Source: a virus
DNA: 38,501 nucleotides
Virus record (IMG/VR): IMGVR_UViG_3300013103_000025
Span: 1 to 38,501 of that record
Reading direction: 5' to 3' (one strand)
Every line of letters begins with the position of its first letter. Positions within the stretch are counted from its first letter, which is position 1. The notes under the pieces are model-generated. The model worked only from the letters and a program-made list of their open reading frames with translations, was not told the DNA's origin and searched no databases. The translations under genes and the position numbers were made by a program. This document shows, one piece after another, positions 23,741-32,170 of the stretch.

Positions 23741-23769
23741 TTTAAATCTCCTCATTCATTTATGATAAT

Positions 23770-24099
23770 TTAGGGCCAAATATTAGTTTCTTTATAATTA
23801 TATGTTATATTATTAATTATCTCATTCTCAATCATATTGCTGGCTGCACGAATAGCATTTATCTGATTGGCTAATGCTTTATTTTCTTCAATTTCATTTA
23901 ATTCATCCTGGCTAATTGAACCATCAATTTTCTTATTTAAAAGTTCATTGCTTCGCATTAACATATTCATTTCTTTTTCAATATAATTTTCTTCATTTGC
24001 TCCAGGTATAAGAGCAATTATTTTTTGTTTAGCTGTATTTTTAACATCTGCAAAATAACATTTTCTGAGATATTCATCTTTATTTGATATAATTGCCAT
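23770..24099 (-). CDS. Small helical unknown protein
   Basis: A 109-residue protein with an AGGAGAATAAATACA leader. Almost all of it looks alpha-helical and could form a coiled coil ('EKEMNMLMRSNELLNKKIDG', 'QDELNEIEENKALANQINAI'). It contains one 'DGSISQDEL' segment similar to the 'DGKIDSDEL' of the next gene. No TM or signal. Possibly a tail or head chaperone or scaffold (weak inference). Confidence 0.7.
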   Translation of the reverse strand: MAIISNKDEYLRKCYFADVKNTAKQKIIALIPGANEENYIEKEMNMLMRSNELLNKKIDGSISQDELNEIEENKALANQINAIRAASNMIENEIINNITYNYKETNIWP

Positions 24100-24104
24100 T
24101 GTAT

Positions 24105-24404
24105 TTATTCTCCTGTAGGCTCTTCTACAATTTCATCTCTATTAATTGAAGGAATTTCTGGGTATGCGTTTTCAAAATCTTCATTTATCAATCCTTCAAT
24201 GAAACTATATTTCATTGGTTTTTCAACAAAATCGTCAGGGCATGTTGAACTTGTTATTTCAAAATCAACATTATCCCAATTGATTCCATATATAGATGAA
24301 CCCTTTGAAATAACATTTTTACATCCAATTTCAAAATTTGTCGGTATATCTTCTGAAGCTAAAATTATTTGGTTGGGTGAATTTTTTTCAAAAAGAAAAA
24401 ACAT
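24105..24404 (-). CDS. Small acidic unknown protein
   Basis: A 99-residue protein, MFFLFEKNSPNQIILASEDI and onward, with a GTCGGAGATAAAA leader. It is acidic and ends in 'NRDEIVEEPTGE'. It follows the fibre gene by 27 nt. No TM despite the hydrophobic first residues. Small acidic proteins next to fibre genes are often fibre assembly chaperones, which is a guess here. Confidence 0.65.
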   Translation of the reverse strand: MFFLFEKNSPNQIILASEDIPTNFEIGCKNVISKGSSIYGINWDNVDFEITSSTCPDDFVEKPMKYSFIEGLINEDFENAYPEIPSINRDEIVEEPTGE

Positions 24405-24431
24405 TTTTATCTCCGACTATTTTAATATTAT

Positions 24432-25652
24432 TTAAAGAAGTATATTAGTAGTTGCTTGTAAATTACCTGTGCCTGTTGCTAATGTTGTACCAACTGAGCC
24501 TTGTGGATAGTAATTACTAAATACAGATGCTCCTGTAAATGGAAGTTCAAATGTATATTTAGGTGCTATTCCAGACGGATGTATTGCGCCGTTGAAACAA
24601 GTCAATGTGGAATTTAAATAAACTTTAAAAATCGACTTGTATTGGCTGTAATAATTTGCTATGGCATATACACAGCTATTCCACCCAATGTCAAAACACC
24701 TACCATCAACATTTGAATTCGCCCAAAAATTAATACTATCAGCAAGAATAAATGCAGGTGTATTACGAATTCTAAAACATGCCGAATCTTGCTCAACATT
24801 ATGTTGGTGTATATTAAAACACATTATTGTGATTTGTGATACATTACAATTATTTATATAAATCCCAGAACCATATGAGCTAGATGTATTTGTAAAATTT
24901 AAATCAACATCATAATTAGTATGGGCACCACCACCGACATAAGAATTATCACCCCATAAAGTTATATCACCAGGCCCATAAAATCTATCCAAATTGATAG
25001 AAGATGTTAAATTATATATGCCATCTTCAAATTTTATTAAATACCCACCCCACCCATATGTATTTGGAATATATCGTGGTAAGCTATCAATTACGTTTTG
25101 AATATAAGTGATGTTTGAATTTGCTGGGATGGTAATTTGTTTATGATATATTTTATCACCATTAAATAACAAATCCAAATTTTGTTTATCAACCCCAGTC
25201 ATAAATCCAGATGCGCCTTCTGAAACTACATCCGCATGTCCATGTGTAGTCGGGGAAAAATAAGAAGCTGGATGCCCTCCTAGAGTATCTGCATCACCAC
25301 CATTTTGATTTAAATCATCTAATTTCATTTTATCTTGGGCTGACATGAAGCCATGCTTTGCCCCAGTTGTATCAAAGCGAACAGCTAAATCATGAACATG
25401 TGAGGCTTGGGCGAAATAGGAAGATGGGTGTCCTTGTAAAGTATCAGCATCAACACTACCGCCGCCGGGTGTCTCTAAATTGGTAATTCGAACACCCAGC
25501 GAATCGGTTTCATCTTTTAAATATACTGAACGATTGGTTAATTGAGATATAGCTAGGTTTGCTCGACCTGCATTACCACCTACTATAACTTCACCGGTTT
25601 CAACCTGATTAACAACAGGTGCCCAATTGCTTACTTCTGTAATATTACTCAT
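24432..25652 (-). CDS. Tail fibre protein with beta-helix domain
   Basis: A 406-residue protein. The N-terminal third carries two fibre repeats: 'VDADTLQGHPSSYFAQASHV' with 'HD', and 'GDADTLGGHPASYFSPTTHG' with 'HAD', each followed by a 'GFMSAQDKMKLDDL' / 'GFMTGVDKQNLDLL' unit. This is the repeat of phage side-tail fibres. The C-terminal two thirds look like a right-handed beta-helix with Asn/Ser/Gly-rich rungs ('DITLWGDNSYVGGG', 'YGSGIYINNCNVSQITIMCF'), typical of receptor-binding or polysaccharide-degrading fibres. No clear catalytic motif was seen. It most likely mediates host recognition. Confidence 0.85.
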   Translation of the reverse strand: MSNITEVSNWAPVVNQVETGEVIVGGNAGRANLAISQLTNRSVYLKDETDSLGVRITNLETPGGGSVDADTLQGHPSSYFAQASHVHDLAVRFDTTGAKHGFMSAQDKMKLDDLNQNGGDADTLGGHPASYFSPTTHGHADVVSEGASGFMTGVDKQNLDLLFNGDKIYHKQITIPANSNITYIQNVIDSLPRYIPNTYGWGGYLIKFEDGIYNLTSSINLDRFYGPGDITLWGDNSYVGGGAHTNYDVDLNFTNTSSSYGSGIYINNCNVSQITIMCFNIHQHNVEQDSACFRIRNTPAFILADSINFWANSNVDGRCFDIGWNSCVYAIANYYSQYKSIFKVYLNSTLTCFNGAIHPSGIAPKYTFELPFTGASVFSNYYPQGSVGTTLATGTGNLQATTNILL

Positions 25653-25655
25653 TTT

Positions 25656-26750
25656 TTATTTCCTTAAATTATCCATCAATGAACCAGAAGAATTGTCTTT
25701 AAATTTACTTGACATAAATTTGATTTGTTCTTCCATTGAAGATGATGAATCAACATTAGGTTTTAACATATTATTAATTGTTGAATATACAGCAGGCCAT
25801 ATAATTTTATCACTACCGCCAGTTGCACTTTCAATCATTCTTTGTTGAGATGTTGATTTTGTCATTCCATGAGATATCATCAAATTAATTACGTCCGATT
25901 CATTTATTTCCCCATTATCAATATCGTTTGAAACATGATCATTTAAAATCATTTGGGTTTGTTTATCTTCGATTGATTCTTTTATTGTTTTTTGTTTATT
26001 AACAACAACCTTCTTCGATTCATTTTTTGATTCTTTTATAGCCTCCAATAATTTATCACGAACTCTAGTTCTAAATTTCAAAGCTACAATATCATCATTC
26101 TTATTTGTTTCAGACAGGGGTTTACCATTTCGAACCGCATCAATTTCTTGCGCCATAATCTGTTTTTTGTCAGTCTTATTTAAAGTCCGACATACGGGGG
26201 ATCTATCAAGAGACGGATCCGCAATTTGCCGGTATGTTGGAAAGTCTAATGGTGACGATGATACAGCTTGTTCACCATCAATTGCTAAACCATTATTATC
26301 ATTTGCTTCCATGGGTTTTGTTTTTGAAGATTGGTCGATATACCCTTCGCTTCCTTTGCTATCACTATCAGGAATATTGAATTGGTCAAACAAAGCTTTA
26401 TCTTCATCCAATAATGATTTTTTATGGCGCTGTGGTTTTTCTCTCACGGATTCAACATATACGGACGTAGAAGCTTCATAGCTCGAACTCCATGGATTCC
26501 AATAGTATCCCTCACCAAATATTAACAAATTACAATCGACCTTGGAACCGACCGGTATGCTGTCTTTTAGAATGGATTGGATTGCAGGGATTTCGGTTAG
26601 CATTTTTGCCTCACGGATTTCAACAGGGAATGTCAAAACAACCTCATTAAATGTAACCTGAAATTGGCCGGTTAATTTTGTATGATCAATTCCCCCAATG
26701 GAAACGTCGAACTGTAAGGTTTTTGGTTTTGATACATCTAAGCTTTCCAT
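25656..26750 (-). CDS. Probable prohead core / virion structural protein
   Basis: A 364-residue protein. The first about 115 residues form a compact beta domain ('LQFDVSIGGIDHTKLTGQFQ', 'VLTFPVEI', 'IPAIQSILKDSI', 'GEGYYWNPWSSSYE'). The remainder is low-complexity, charged and helical (KESKNESKKVVVNKQKTIKE), ending near 'MEEQIKFMSSKFKDNSSGSL'. A small folded domain plus a charged coiled tail suits a scaffold or head-core protein; I recall comparable N-termini in uncharacterised T4-like virion proteins, but I am not sure. It overlaps nothing and is 4 nt before the fibre gene. Confidence 0.6.
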   Translation of the reverse strand: MESLDVSKPKTLQFDVSIGGIDHTKLTGQFQVTFNEVVLTFPVEIREAKMLTEIPAIQSILKDSIPVGSKVDCNLLIFGEGYYWNPWSSSYEASTSVYVESVREKPQRHKKSLLDEDKALFDQFNIPDSDSKGSEGYIDQSSKTKPMEANDNNGLAIDGEQAVSSSPLDFPTYRQIADPSLDRSPVCRTLNKTDKKQIMAQEIDAVRNGKPLSETNKNDDIVALKFRTRVRDKLLEAIKESKNESKKVVVNKQKTIKESIEDKQTQMILNDHVSNDIDNGEINESDVINLMISHGMTKSTSQQRMIESATGGSDKIIWPAVYSTINNMLKPNVDSSSSMEEQIKFMSSKFKDNSSGSLMDNLRK

Positions 26751-26754
26751 ATTT

Positions 26755-26985
26755 TTAATCCCCTAACTTAATTGAAACGCCGCTTATGTCAATGGTGACA
26801 TTTTTCATTTGACCCAAAAATACTTCGTTCTCTGTAAAAGCCTTAATCACTTTAATTGTTGGCTTTGGTTTTTCATATTCTTCCCTAATTACACCACCCC
26901 CGCCCACAATTGGTGCGGGGCCTCCCCCTTCTTGTAATCTATAATCACAGATAAAACCTCGTGTTACAAGCGATAAACCTGTCAT
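26755..26985 (-). CDS. Small unknown virion-operon protein
   Basis: A 76-residue protein starting MTGLSLVTRGFICDYRLQEG, then a Gly/Pro-rich turn (GGGPAPIVGGGG) and a beta-rich end. The ATG directly follows the stop of TM protein B, so translation is coupled. Small proteins of this 'SLVTRGFI' kind occur near head or tail genes in T4-like genomes as I recall, but no function is known to me. Confidence 0.7.
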   Translation of the reverse strand: MTGLSLVTRGFICDYRLQEGGGPAPIVGGGGVIREEYEKPKPTIKVIKAFTENEVFLGQMKNVTIDISGVSIKLGD

Positions 26986-27930
26986 TTATTTACTCTTTAA
27001 CTTTGTCAGAGATTCTTCGGCAGTTTTCAATTTTGTTTTATACTTCAAAATTTTATCACCTAATTTCTCTTTGCATTTAGAGGGATTTTTTGTGTGGTCA
27101 CATAAAGGTTTCCCTTTTTCATATGCTTCAATTTGTTTCTTTAATGCATCTATCTTTACCTGAACATAACATTGCTTTCTTTCAGCACCCTTTTTACCTA
27201 CGCATTTTTTCGAAGCTTTTGAAAAATATCTCTGATAAACTTTAAAGCCAATATAAGCTGCAGCAGCTACAACGATTGATATACCAACAATATCTTTGAT
27301 ACCTTCTCGATTATCGAATACGTCTCTGGTAAATTTTTCCCAACCTTGGGATGCATCTGATTTAAAATCTTTCCATGCAAATTTCATTTTATCACCAACT
27401 GAGCCAACTTTAGCAGCATTTTTTTCGTCTAGGCCCTTTTTATATGCGGATTCCATTTTTTCATTTACTTGCCGCATATGTTCTTGTGCTTTTTTAATTT
27501 CTTCCTCTGATCCATATCTTTTTGTCTCACCATATTTTTTAGTTGCCGCATTCCATGCATCTCTTAACTCCATTGAGATGGAAGCTTCTTTCAAAATTTC
27601 ACGGGAATCAATGCCTTCTAATGACAGACTATTTATCTCATTCATGAAATCAACAGCTTTATAATTATCATCAAAAGCAAATTGATCTGAGTTTTCAATT
27701 ATAAGTTGTTTCACATCATTCAATATCTGGGTTTCAACAAAAGCATTATCATCAACATCTGAAATTTTACCATACATTGCAAATGACAATACATTTGCAT
27801 CAGACGCCGTCTCTTTTATATATTTGATTATTTTTTCATCTCCGTTTTTTTCTTGGACATCTTCAATAAGAGTTTCTCGGAGTATGGTCATAAATAAAGC
27901 ACTGTTTATCTGATTTTCTTTTAACATCAT
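26986..27930 (-). CDS. Cys-rich single-TM protein, family member B
   Basis: A 314-residue protein starting MMLKENQINSALFMTILRET; a GTG two codons upstream overlaps the AAGGTGACA ribosome site. It keeps the family plan: N-terminal domain with 'ASDANVLSFAM', here 'DANV' where others have 'DGDV/NGDI', then a long charged helical linker (EEIKKAQEHMRQVNEKMESA), one TM helix (about 218-240, IVGISIVVAAAAYIGFKVYQ) and a Lys-rich tail with four Cys ('KKCVGKKGAERKQC', 'PLCDHTKNPSKCKEKLGDKI'). It lacks the Gly/Ala linker of members A and C. The tail spacing C-x7-C is preserved. It lies near the head of the long virion operon. Function unknown. Confidence 0.85.
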   Translation of the reverse strand: MMLKENQINSALFMTILRETLIEDVQEKNGDEKIIKYIKETASDANVLSFAMYGKISDVDDNAFVETQILNDVKQLIIENSDQFAFDDNYKAVDFMNEINSLSLEGIDSREILKEASISMELRDAWNAATKKYGETKRYGSEEEIKKAQEHMRQVNEKMESAYKKGLDEKNAAKVGSVGDKMKFAWKDFKSDASQGWEKFTRDVFDNREGIKDIVGISIVVAAAAYIGFKVYQRYFSKASKKCVGKKGAERKQCYVQVKIDALKKQIEAYEKGKPLCDHTKNPSKCKEKLGDKILKYKTKLKTAEESLTKLKSK

Positions 27931-27942
27931 TGTCACCTTTTG

Positions 27943-28434
27943 TTAATTTTGGGTTAATTGATTTCTTGATTTAATTATTCCAGCTAATGAAGCTGCAAAA
28001 ATCAAACCTATATTTTTATTATGAACAATTCGAATATTGGGATCATTATACATAGCAACAACCCCACCAATTGCAATTGAGAATATAAACAATTGCACAT
28101 ACAACTTAACCATCAATTGATTTCTTGTATCTGACAATTTTGCTTTTATTATATTATGTAAAATAATTTCATTTATGCGCACAGATTTTTGAGTAAATAA
28201 CATTGATGAATCTTCTAATATTTCATCAATTTCTCCCATGCTATCTTTTGCAACATTTTTCATTTTATGTATATTGACTTTTGAATTCTTTAAAGTTTTT
28301 TCAATAGTTGATAAAATTCTTTTTACATATTTAGCATCACCATTCATTATTTTTTTCTTTAATGATAGTATTATTGAAGAAGATAAATCCATTTCATTTA
28401 AATAATGATTCTCCAAAAATGTATATGTATTCAT
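27943..28434 (-). CDS. Unknown membrane protein
   Basis: A 163-residue protein, first gene of the long minus operon. Residues 1-100 are helical and Lys/Ser-rich ('LKKKIMNGDAKYVKRILSTI', 'MGEIDEILEDSSMLFTQKSV'). Two hydrophobic segments follow: about 107-128 (LMVKLYVQLFIFSIAIGGVVAM) and about 143-155 (IGLIFAASLAGII). The likely topology is a hairpin with the N-terminal domain in the cytoplasm. No family recognised. The next gene is TM protein B, so the two may form a membrane-linked pair. A class II motif lies 21 nt before the ATG. Confidence 0.7.
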   Translation of the reverse strand: MNTYTFLENHYLNEMDLSSSIILSLKKKIMNGDAKYVKRILSTIEKTLKNSKVNIHKMKNVAKDSMGEIDEILEDSSMLFTQKSVRINEIILHNIIKAKLSDTRNQLMVKLYVQLFIFSIAIGGVVAMYNDPNIRIVHNKNIGLIFAASLAGIIKSRNQLTQN

Positions 28435-28455
28435 TTGAATTTTTCCCTCGTGTAT

Positions 28456-28473
28456 TCATTTATAATATGTTCT
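28456..28473 (-). promoter_or_regulatory. Class II promoter-like motif
   Basis: The minus strand reads AGAACATATTATAAATGA, 21 nt before the ATG of the long operon's first gene. It is nearly identical to the copy at 15731. Confidence 0.6.
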
Positions 28474-28527
28474 TTGTAAATGTTATAAATATAGTGGAGA
28501 AATAATATATTTCTGAGATCTTTTTAT

Positions 28528-28540
28528 TATATATATTAAT
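28528..28540 (+). promoter_or_regulatory. Class I promoter-like motif
   Basis: TATATATATTAAT followed by CGAC, 40 nt before the ATG at 28581, divergent from the class II motif at 28456. Confidence 0.6.
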
Positions 28541-28580
28541 CGACGATATAAAATTTAAACTTTTTAAAGGAGAATGGCAA

Positions 28581-29246
28581 ATGGTACAGACGAATTACGA
28601 AGGGATTTTAGAAATTTTAGGCGAAGATATAAATATGATAAAAACAATAATTGATTTGGACGATAACAAAAGAATTAAGTTATCAATGCATCTAATAGAT
28701 TCGACATGTATTAATTTTGATAGATTGGTTAATTCACTTGTTGAAGAAAAGATTTGTAACACAAATGATATAAAGGATTACGTTAACAATTCATTTGATA
28801 TTGAAGATGTATATAATGAATATGAAATTGTCAATGCAGCTAAAGATCTTCCAATTGGGACCATATTTGATAATATTGAAATTGGTCGATATATTAAATG
28901 TGACATTGGTCTAGCCGGAATATATTCAACACAGGAATTAACTGAAGAAATAAAACGAAGTTTTGAAATTGATGAAGTTTTTTCATTGGAGTCTATTAAG
29001 GAATGGGCAAAATATAATTTCAGACCGGATGATATATTTTCAGATATGTATTTAACTGAGTGTATGGAGAATTCGATAATCAAAGATAACCCAGATATGT
29101 TAGGATCTCTATTAACAACTGGGTATTTAACGCTAGATGAAAAAATTGAATTAATCGAAAAATATATTGGTGGGATTAAAGTAACAAAGGTTAAAGAAAT
29201 GGCTGGATTATCATGGTGGGGGAAAATTAAAAGTTTAATTTTTTAA
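28581..29246 (+). CDS. Repeat protein with ~24-residue acidic units
   Basis: A 221-residue acidic protein with an AAAGGAGAATGGCAA leader. From about residue 60 to 165 it is built of repeats of about 24 residues: 'FDIEDVYNEYEIVNAAKD', 'LPIGTIFDNIEIGRYIKCD', 'IGLAGIYSTQELTEEIKRS', 'FEIDEVFSLESIKEWAKYN', 'FRPDDIFSDMYLTECMENS'. The consensus is F-x-(I/P)-(E/D)-(D/E)-(V/I)-(F/Y)-x4-(I/L)-x2-(W/Y)-x2. This is a helical solenoid pattern, probably for protein binding. The end is 'GLSWWGKIKSLIF', a short amphipathic membrane-like tail. It is the only gene of a class I unit, closed by a strong terminator. Confidence 0.75.
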   Translation: MVQTNYEGILEILGEDINMIKTIIDLDDNKRIKLSMHLIDSTCINFDRLVNSLVEEKICNTNDIKDYVNNSFDIEDVYNEYEIVNAAKDLPIGTIFDNIEIGRYIKCDIGLAGIYSTQELTEEIKRSFEIDEVFSLESIKEWAKYNFRPDDIFSDMYLTECMENSIIKDNPDMLGSLLTTGYLTLDEKIELIEKYIGGIKVTKVKEMAGLSWWGKIKSLIF

Positions 29247-29250
29247 CTGC

Positions 29251-29294
29251 AAAAACAGCCATCACAATATTTTATTATTGTGATGGCTGTTTTT
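29251..29294. terminator. Bidirectional rho-independent terminator
   Basis: A 17-bp stem (AAAAACAGCCATCACAA with its complement, 10-nt loop), with A and T tracts on both sides, lies between convergent genes at 28581-29246 and 29319-29840. Confidence 0.92.
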
Positions 29295-29318
29295 ATTATA
29301 TATCTTTTTTTATAAAAA

Positions 29319-29840
29319 TTATACCTTTTCCATATTATAAGCAATCATTTTATTTTCTGAATCATAAACTGCTGACATATTATATTCGCCAATAACATTC
29401 ATGCCAGTACCAACTGAAATTGAATCACTATAAATGCGAACTCTTGAATTGGTTAAATTTTTATTTGCATCATATACAGCATTATCAATCGCATAATTCT
29501 CAGATGAAAGACCAAGTATTCTTATAACCATTTCACCAATTGAATCAAAGCCGTATTTGGAAATAAATATCTCAGAGCATTTCCCCCACGGAAAATAATT
29601 AGGATGGCGTAATGTAACATACCAATTACCAATTACATTGGGAGTAAAACTAATCTTATAATTTCCATTGCCAATATGATGAATGCTGCGGTTAGAAGTA
29701 GACAAGACTCCTTGAGGCTCATATATTTCACATACAAACTCTGAGTCATCAATATCTGGGACCGGGTCATAATTCTGATCATTGACCGTAAAATATTCTA
29801 TAACCTCTTGTCCGAGTACCTGTGACATTGACACCCCCAT
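29319..29840 (-). CDS. Unknown beta-rich protein
   Basis: A 173-residue protein. It has an Ig-like look: 'FTVNDQNYDPVPDIDDSEFV' then 'GVLSTSNRSIHHIGNGNYKI' then 'NVIGNWYVTLRHPNYFPWG', as in carbohydrate-binding or bacterial Ig-like domains, followed by a second part 'ENYAIDNAVYDANKNLTNSR' and 'VIGEYNMSAVYDSENKM'. No signal peptide. An internal ATG (29828) has GGGGGTG before it and may be the true start. It is the last gene of the lipoprotein unit and may be a virion decoration or fibre-associated protein (inference). Confidence 0.7.
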   Translation of the reverse strand: MGVSMSQVLGQEVIEYFTVNDQNYDPVPDIDDSEFVCEIYEPQGVLSTSNRSIHHIGNGNYKISFTPNVIGNWYVTLRHPNYFPWGKCSEIFISKYGFDSIGEMVIRILGLSSENYAIDNAVYDANKNLTNSRVRIYSDSISVGTGMNVIGEYNMSAVYDSENKMIAYNMEKV

Positions 29841-29852
29841 GTTGCTCTAAAA

Positions 29853-30032
29853 TTAAATCTCATCTTCGGGTTTGGTAAAATATGTTTCTGCTTTAGGCAC
29901 CCTATTCCGAAGAGCTGTGATATCCTCCAACGTGGGATTTGTAACTTCCCAATCCTTCATAATTTGCAAGGCAGTTGGGACGCCATATTTTAAAATCATT
30001 TCACCGATAGCTGTGATTAAAGCTAACTCCAT
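29853..30032 (-). CDS. Small unknown protein
   Basis: A 59-residue protein starting MELALITAIGEMILKYGVPT; the ATG at 30032 follows TAGGTGAATATT, with a GTG three codons upstream as the alternative. Helical with a hydrophobic N-terminal half that is borderline for a membrane helix, then 'PTLEDITALRNRVPKAETYF', a pattern common in small phage proteins. Placed between a lipoprotein and the Ig-like gene. Function unknown. Confidence 0.65.
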   Translation of the reverse strand: MELALITAIGEMILKYGVPTALQIMKDWEVTNPTLEDITALRNRVPKAETYFTKPEDEI

Positions 30033-30041
30033 AATATTCAC

Positions 30042-30473
30042 CTATTCCTTATTATCAATTTTTTTCAAGCGATGCATATAATCATCTGCAATCTGCAAGA
30101 ATTCAAGAAGAGCCATATTCAATTCATTTAAAGCTACATCCATATCTGCTTTTAATTTAGCTTTATCTGCATTGCCGTCAATTTGATTGGATCTTTCATA
30201 TACCTCAAATGCAATTACTGCAGAATGGTATGCTCCCCAATATACATCTCCAGCAGCAACAATTTTGTCTTTCGTATCTTCTGAGATTTTACCCTGTCTG
30301 TAATAATCCCCCAACACCGTCATAGTTTGTTCATATGACGTAGCAGCGGCAGACAAAGTTTTAAATGCAACTTCGCGTGTTGTTAGCTGATGTGAGCAGC
30401 CAATAATAAATGTTGCAATAATCAACCCAACAACTAATTTAAAACTTTTGTCTTTTCGATATTTCATTTTCAT
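30042..30473 (-). CDS. Phage lipoprotein
   Basis: A 143-residue protein with a lipoprotein signal peptide: basic start (MKMKYRKDKSFK), hydrophobic core (LVVGLIIATFII) and lipobox IIGC, so Cys26 would be lipidated. The mature part is helical ('TREVAFKTLSAAATSYEQTM', 'DTKDKIVAAGDVYWGAYHSA', 'LNELNMALLEFLQIADDYMH'). It fits a periplasmic helical bundle attached to the membrane, for instance an o-spanin-like or superinfection-exclusion protein; the sequence does not decide between these. It lies in the operon downstream of TM protein C, close to the C92-type hydrolases. Confidence 0.78.
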   Translation of the reverse strand: MKMKYRKDKSFKLVVGLIIATFIIGCSHQLTTREVAFKTLSAAATSYEQTMTVLGDYYRQGKISEDTKDKIVAAGDVYWGAYHSAVIAFEVYERSNQIDGNADKAKLKADMDVALNELNMALLEFLQIADDYMHRLKKIDNKE

Positions 30474-30503
30474 TTACTCCTTCGTAATATTAATTGTTCG
30501 TAT

Positions 30504-31508
30504 TTATTTCTTTTGTAATTTTGCAATTTTTGCATCAATCTTTTTATTACATTCGGTTCTATTTTTTGTTTTAGCACAAAGGCTTTTTGATTTACGCAAA
30601 GCATCAATTCGAGCCTTCTGAGCTGCTTCTGCTTGATTCGCTTTACCAGCATTTCTTTTCTTTGCATATTTATATGCGGCATATGAAAGCGTAGCAATCA
30701 ATGCAACACCAACAGCAACTGAAATACCACCTTTGTGTTGTTCAAAGAAATCGCTCATCCCAGTTCTAGCTTCACCGACTTTACCAGTGCTCATCCAGTT
30801 CGTTATCTTCGTCCACAAACCTGCTGTATCGGCTGGATTGGTTGGCTTGCCGCCATTTCCGGCTGGGCCTGCTTCACTTGCTCCGGCGGCATCAGCTATT
30901 TCTTGGCGATCTGCTTTATCTTGAATATCATCGCCCACGCCACCCATATCACTAGAGCTTTTTTTACCAGATTCTTCCATTCGGTTGGCCATAAATTTTT
31001 CACGCTTTTGTGCATCTGCTGTTACCGCTGCGGCACTTGCACTTGGTTTACTTTTATAAGGCGCACTTGCATCAGACGAATTTTTATACGGACCAGTTAT
31101 CTTAGCCTGATGCGTGGATGTATCATTTCCAGCAGCTTTCATTCGAGCCAACATTGCCCGACGCGACTTATTATAATCATCCATCTCACTTTCAAGCAAA
31201 CAATTTCCCAAACCATGGATTTCGGAAAGGCTGAAAGCACATTCGGAAATTAATTTTTTGTCTTCAATAATATCTGAATTTTCAATTAATACACCTTGTA
31301 TATATCCAACCATTGCTTCTGTAAACAATTCATGATCAATATTTTCAGGGATGAATTCTTCAAACAAAGCCATTGACAATACATCACCATCAGTTGTATT
31401 TTCAACAAAATGTTTTAATTGTTCAGGTGTGCCGCCATTTTCTTTTAATTTCATAGCTAGATCTTGACGAAGAAATCCCATAAATACATTGGGTATTGAT
31501 AAATCCAT
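30504..31508 (-). CDS. Cys-rich single-TM protein, family member C
   Basis: A 334-residue protein. The N-terminal domain ('NVFMGFLRQDLAMKLKENGG', 'TTDGDVLSMAL', 'IPENIDHELF', 'LISECAFSLSEIH') is close to member A. The linker contains SSSDMGGVGDDI and IADAAGASEAG, also shared with A, but with a longer Ser/Ala-rich part. One TM helix (about 255-275, GISVAVGVALIATLSYAAYK) is followed by a Lys/Ala-rich tail ending 'SLCAKTKNRTECNKKIDAKI', keeping one Cys pair (C-x7-C). The upstream Cys pair of A and B is lost. It follows a C92-type hydrolase gene, and that two-gene arrangement is repeated just upstream. The class II motif lies 32 nt before its ATG. Confidence 0.85.
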   Translation of the reverse strand: MDLSIPNVFMGFLRQDLAMKLKENGGTPEQLKHFVENTTDGDVLSMALFEEFIPENIDHELFTEAMVGYIQGVLIENSDIIEDKKLISECAFSLSEIHGLGNCLLESEMDDYNKSRRAMLARMKAAGNDTSTHQAKITGPYKNSSDASAPYKSKPSASAAAVTADAQKREKFMANRMEESGKKSSSDMGGVGDDIQDKADRQEIADAAGASEAGPAGNGGKPTNPADTAGLWTKITNWMSTGKVGEARTGMSDFFEQHKGGISVAVGVALIATLSYAAYKYAKKRNAGKANQAEAAQKARIDALRKSKSLCAKTKNRTECNKKIDAKIAKLQKK

Positions 31509-31540
31509 TTTAAACTCCTGTATAAATAAAAGATTTTAAT

Positions 31541-31557
31541 AATTTATATTATGTTCC
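31541..31557 (-). promoter_or_regulatory. Class II promoter-like motif
   Basis: The minus strand reads GGAACATAATATAAATT, 32 nt before the ATG of TM protein C. Confidence 0.55.
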
Positions 31558-31573
31558 ATTTTATATGTTTAAT

Positions 31574-32149
31574 TTAATGCCTATAATCTCTCAAGGCTTC
31601 TACCTTTTTAGAATTGAATAATCCATCAGGTGTTAATGAAAATCCACCACCTGGATCTTTTGCAAAATCATCTTCAAAAATACAATCATATACAATATCA
31701 ATTAATTCAGTGCAATATACTTTGCCATTGAAATCTTTGAAATCATAATCATAGGGGATATTTAATTTGACCATACGCTTGGCTTTGGATAATGCTATTT
31801 CCACCATTTCATGTGTACGCCCTTTTACCCGTAACAACGCGGCGCTATCACATCTAAAGAAATCTAAAACATCTTCTTGCATTACCCCATGCGTCGTTGC
31901 TTGAGCAACCATATTATTACCGATGTATAATCCGGCATGTGCCCAAAACCCAGGTATAGCCATCCCACTTAAATACCCATCGTGGCTTCTGACAAATATA
32001 TCACCGGGTTCCATATCGTTAAATATATTTCGTATTTCTCTCCCCTTCAATTTATGGAATTGGGGATTGTATGTTATAAAAGGGGGTTGTTTCGCAACAT
32101 GTATTTTACCCCCGAAATCCACCAACCATTTCGGCATTCGAAAACCCAT
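31574..32149 (-). CDS. Permuted papain-fold hydrolase, YiiX/C92-like, copy 1
   Basis: A 191-residue protein with the YiiX/NlpC-P60-permuted layout. 'MEPGDIFVRSHDGYLSG' is the 'pGDi~~~r' strand; 'IPGFWAHAGLYIGNNMVAQA' carries the catalytic His (FWAHAGL); 'KVYCTELIDIVYD' carries the catalytic Cys (YCTEL), preceded by the 'IPYDYDFKD' segment. Such enzymes cut peptidoglycan peptides, lipids or acyl chains; the substrate here is unknown. There is no signal peptide. Sequence and length match the copy at 32922. It alternates with the Cys-rich TM genes on both sides, so the two types probably work together. Confidence 0.82.
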   Translation of the reverse strand: MGFRMPKWLVDFGGKIHVAKQPPFITYNPQFHKLKGREIRNIFNDMEPGDIFVRSHDGYLSGMAIPGFWAHAGLYIGNNMVAQATTHGVMQEDVLDFFRCDSAALLRVKGRTHEMVEIALSKAKRMVKLNIPYDYDFKDFNGKVYCTELIDIVYDCIFEDDFAKDPGGGFSLTPDGLFNSKKVEALRDYRH

Positions 32150-32170
32150 TCGTAACTCTCCTTCGCTGTA

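Noticed and set aside
30735-31253. 172-residue open frame on plus
   Set aside because: Antisense to TM protein C; Cys/Phe/His-rich composition typical of a shadow frame.
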